7,025 bases of DNA from an uncultured archaeon. GTDB taxonomy: Archaea > Halobacteriota > Methanosarcinia > Methanotrichales > Methanotrichaceae. Both the position numbers and the translations under genes were made by a program. The stretch is from the NCBI GenBank assembly GCA_902385025.1, contig CABMDX010000168.1:1-7025 (forward strand), written 5' to 3'. Positions 5,510-7,025 of the stretch are shown piece by piece. Within the stretch, counting starts at the first letter, position 1. Each line of letters begins with the position of its first letter. A model generated the notes under the pieces. The model did no database searches, was not told the DNA's origin, and saw nothing but the letters and a program-made list of their open reading frames with translations.

Positions 5510-7015
5510 ATGCGTCTGCATCTTCATTTTGTAGTTGTTTATTCAGTTCTTGTGCTCATTGTTGCCGGTTATGCGAGCTGTGCAGAGCAGCATTCTGCTG
5601 GCCAGAATAGGACAGCTCCGGAAAAGCCAGGCAGTAGCCTTTTGGGACTGATCAGAGATCGAGCTGAGCTTAAGGGAGCTGATTTGAGCTCTATGGAATT
5701 GGGCGGTATGAGCTTGAATCAATCCGATCTGCGGGATGCGGACCTGGCGGGATCAGGCCTGGCAGACTGCCATCTGATATCGGCATGGCTTGCGGGCTCA
5801 AGCCTCCATGGCGCTAATTTGGCAGGGGCAAACCTGAGCGGTGCGGATCTCACAGGCGCTGATCTGACCGGGACGAATCTGTCGCATGCCAACCTTGCCA
5901 GGTCAGCCATGATCGGATCGAACCTCACCTCTGCCATCCTGATTGGAGCTGATCTGTCCGGGGCTGAGGCAAAGAGGGCCAAATTTGCGGGCAGCCATAT
6001 TTCCGGTGCAAACCTGATGGCTGCAAACATGACCGGGGCGGATTTTTCCTATGCCGACCTCTCCGGCTCAGAGGCGCGAAGGTGCAGGCTGAGAGAGGCA
6101 AACCTCTTCCGGGCGAACCTCTCCAGGACAAATCCGATTTCAGCGAGCTTCATCGATGCCAATCTCTCGGAGGCGGATTTATCCGATGCAAATCTCGAGG
6201 ATGCCAGGATGTACCGGGCAGATTTTACAGGTGCAAGGCTCAATAATGCAAACCTGATAGGAGCGAGCCTGAATAACTCAGATCTCAGGGGAGCGGACCT
6301 CAGCCGGGCCAGGATATACTGGGTGAATATGATGGGCTCCGACGTCAGGAATGCGTATTTTCGCAGCTCGAATATACTCGGCGCAAAGATGTGCTGGGCG
6401 AATATGAGCGGCTGCGATTTTGTCTGCGCCAGGATTTCCAGGTGTGAGCTATATGGGGCCGACCTTAGCGGTGCAGATTTGCGTGAATCTGACCTCACCA
6501 GGTCTTATCTGCTCGGGGCAAACCTCAATCGTGCCAGATTGGATGGAGCAAATCTGGCTTATGCAGACTTCAGCGATGCAAATATGCGGCAAGCAAGTCT
6601 ATCTAATTCGCAGGTGGACTATACAATTCTGAATCGAGCGGATCTTAATGGAGCTGATTTGAGCCAGGCCAGGATTCTTGGAGTGAGCATAATTGGCGCC
6701 AATTTCAGCAGTGCAAGGTTTGACGGGGGAATACTGCAGGGCCCGGAGATGATTCAAGACACGGATATCGGAAAGTCCAGCCTTCGGAATGCACGGCTGA
6801 ACCTCATTTTGCTGAAGAATGTGAGCTTCAGGGAAGCGGATTTCAGCAATGCTAATCTGACGATGGTTATGATGCTTGGGGTTGACTTTTCCGGGGCGAA
6901 TTTGAGGGGAATCAAGTGCGATCAGTTCACACTGCAAAACCTGGCAGGCTCAAATTTGCAGGGCGCAAGGATGGATGAGGACTTGAGAGCGAAGCTGGCA
7001 GGAATGCGGACGTGA
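5510..7015 (+). CDS. Exported pentapeptide-repeat protein, paralogue of the upstream fusion
   Basis: A 501-residue protein of unknown function. Residues 1-25 look like a signal peptide (hydrophobic FVVVYSVLVLIVAG). Cleavage may follow A25; C24 in YASC is only a poor lipobox. A polar linker (26-51) leads to 85 pentapeptides (52-477), predicting a square beta-helix of about 21 coils. Units 1-73 are in one register; one extra residue (D417) shifts units 74-85. Centre residues are atypical in AEAKR (152-156), SEARR (187-191) and TNPIS (207-211). The 24-residue end (LAGSNLQGARMDEDL...) matches the fusion protein's cap, and ANLTx/GANLxGIKxD align too, so the genes are tandem duplicates. Unlike its neighbour it has no sensor domain. 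The start has GTGAT six bases upstream. Cytosolic pentapeptide proteins such as Qnr and MfpA act on gyrase; export makes that role unlikely here. Confidence 0.85.
   Translation: MRLHLHFVVVYSVLVLIVAGYASCAEQHSAGQNRTAPEKPGSSLLGLIRDRAELKGADLSSMELGGMSLNQSDLRDADLAGSGLADCHLISAWLAGSSLHGANLAGANLSGADLTGADLTGTNLSHANLARSAMIGSNLTSAILIGADLSGAEAKRAKFAGSHISGANLMAANMTGADFSYADLSGSEARRCRLREANLFRANLSRTNPISASFIDANLSEADLSDANLEDARMYRADFTGARLNNANLIGASLNNSDLRGADLSRARIYWVNMMGSDVRNAYFRSSNILGAKMCWANMSGCDFVCARISRCELYGADLSGADLRESDLTRSYLLGANLNRARLDGANLAYADFSDANMRQASLSNSQVDYTILNRADLNGADLSQARILGVSIIGANFSSARFDGGILQGPEMIQDTDIGKSSLRNARLNLILLKNVSFREADFSNANLTMVMMLGVDFSGANLRGIKCDQFTLQNLAGSNLQGARMDEDLRAKLAGMRT
5663..6940 (+). repeat. 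85-unit pentapeptide-repeat array (15-bp coding period)
   Basis: Read in blocks of five, units follow A(N/D)(L/F/M)xx, for example ANLAG, ANLSG, ADLTG and ADLTG in a row at units 11-14. The register holds for 73 units, slips by one residue at Asp 417 (base 6758), then holds for 12 more. The array has fewer N-terminal coils than the upstream paralogue's array. Confidence 0.92.
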
Positions 7016-7020
7016 GGAGG
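7015..7020 (+). promoter_or_regulatory. Strong ribosome binding site for a gene beyond the window
   Basis: AGGAGG begins on the last base of the stop codon of the pentapeptide gene. It is the strongest Shine-Dalgarno match in the window and has no start codon within the remaining five bases. It would suit a co-transcribed gene starting just past 7025, or it may be chance. Confidence 0.35.
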
Positions 7021-7025
7021 CAGCC

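Noticed and set aside
5510..5584. Lipoprotein signal with lipidated Cys 24
   Set aside because: The residues before the cysteine (GYAS) fit the lipobox poorly; ordinary signal peptidase cleavage nearby is equally or more likely.
3836..6940. Periodic DNA as a CRISPR array or satellite
   Set aside because: The 15/60-bp period is fully explained by pentapeptide coding; units differ at DNA level and there are no constant repeats with unique spacers.
5510..7015. Qnr/MfpA-type gyrase-protecting pentapeptide protein
   Set aside because: Those proteins are about 180-220 residues and cytosolic; these are far longer and carry signal peptides.

Overview
The window looks like chromosomal DNA of a euryarchaeon, most likely a methanogen near Methanosarcinales/Methanothrix. 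That placement is inference. It rests on AT-rich TATA-like boxes rather than -35/-10 promoters, archaeal-type ribosome binding sites (GGTGA, GTGAT, GGAG), and the kinds of protein present: small CxxC thioredoxin, DGC-type zinc protein, PspA with PspAA, and large exported pentapeptide proteins. No rRNA, tRNA, mobile element or CRISPR array is visible.

Left part (1-1592, + strand): a tight three-gene operon. It holds the C-terminal ~309 residues of a COG0701/DUF318 (ArsP-like) permease cut by the window edge, a 78-residue thioredoxin-fold protein with a C-x-x-C site, and a 126-residue DGC-domain putative zinc-binding protein. Gaps are 28 and 15 bases. Together they suggest membrane transport of a thiol-reactive or metal-like substrate with dedicated redox and cysteine partners; the substrate cannot be read from sequence. 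A hairpin at 1621-1655 separates this operon from the convergent pair.

Middle part (1678-2648, - strand): pspA (PspA/IM30, ESCRT-III superfamily) followed by pspAA, joined by a 4-base ATGA overlap. This is a membrane-maintenance module with its own likely promoter near 2697-2704.

Right part (2813-7015, + strand): two tandem paralogous genes for exported pentapeptide-repeat proteins. The first (854 aa from the preferred start) has a signal peptide, then a complete periplasmic-binding-protein-like sensor domain of the kind normally placed before a membrane helix and kinase or GGDEF output. It then runs directly into 97 pentapeptides in unbroken register (485 residues, about 24 coils of a right-handed square beta-helix). 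The second (501 aa) has a signal peptide, a short linker and 85 pentapeptides with a single one-residue register slip. The two share the same C-terminal cap. Each has its own TATA-like promoter, so they look independently transcribed though related.

The most notable item is the sensor-domain/beta-helix fusion and its paired stand-alone beta-helix paralogue, placed divergently from a PspA membrane-stress module. A ligand-binding surface fibre or envelope protein pair is a plausible reading, but no function is established by the sequence.
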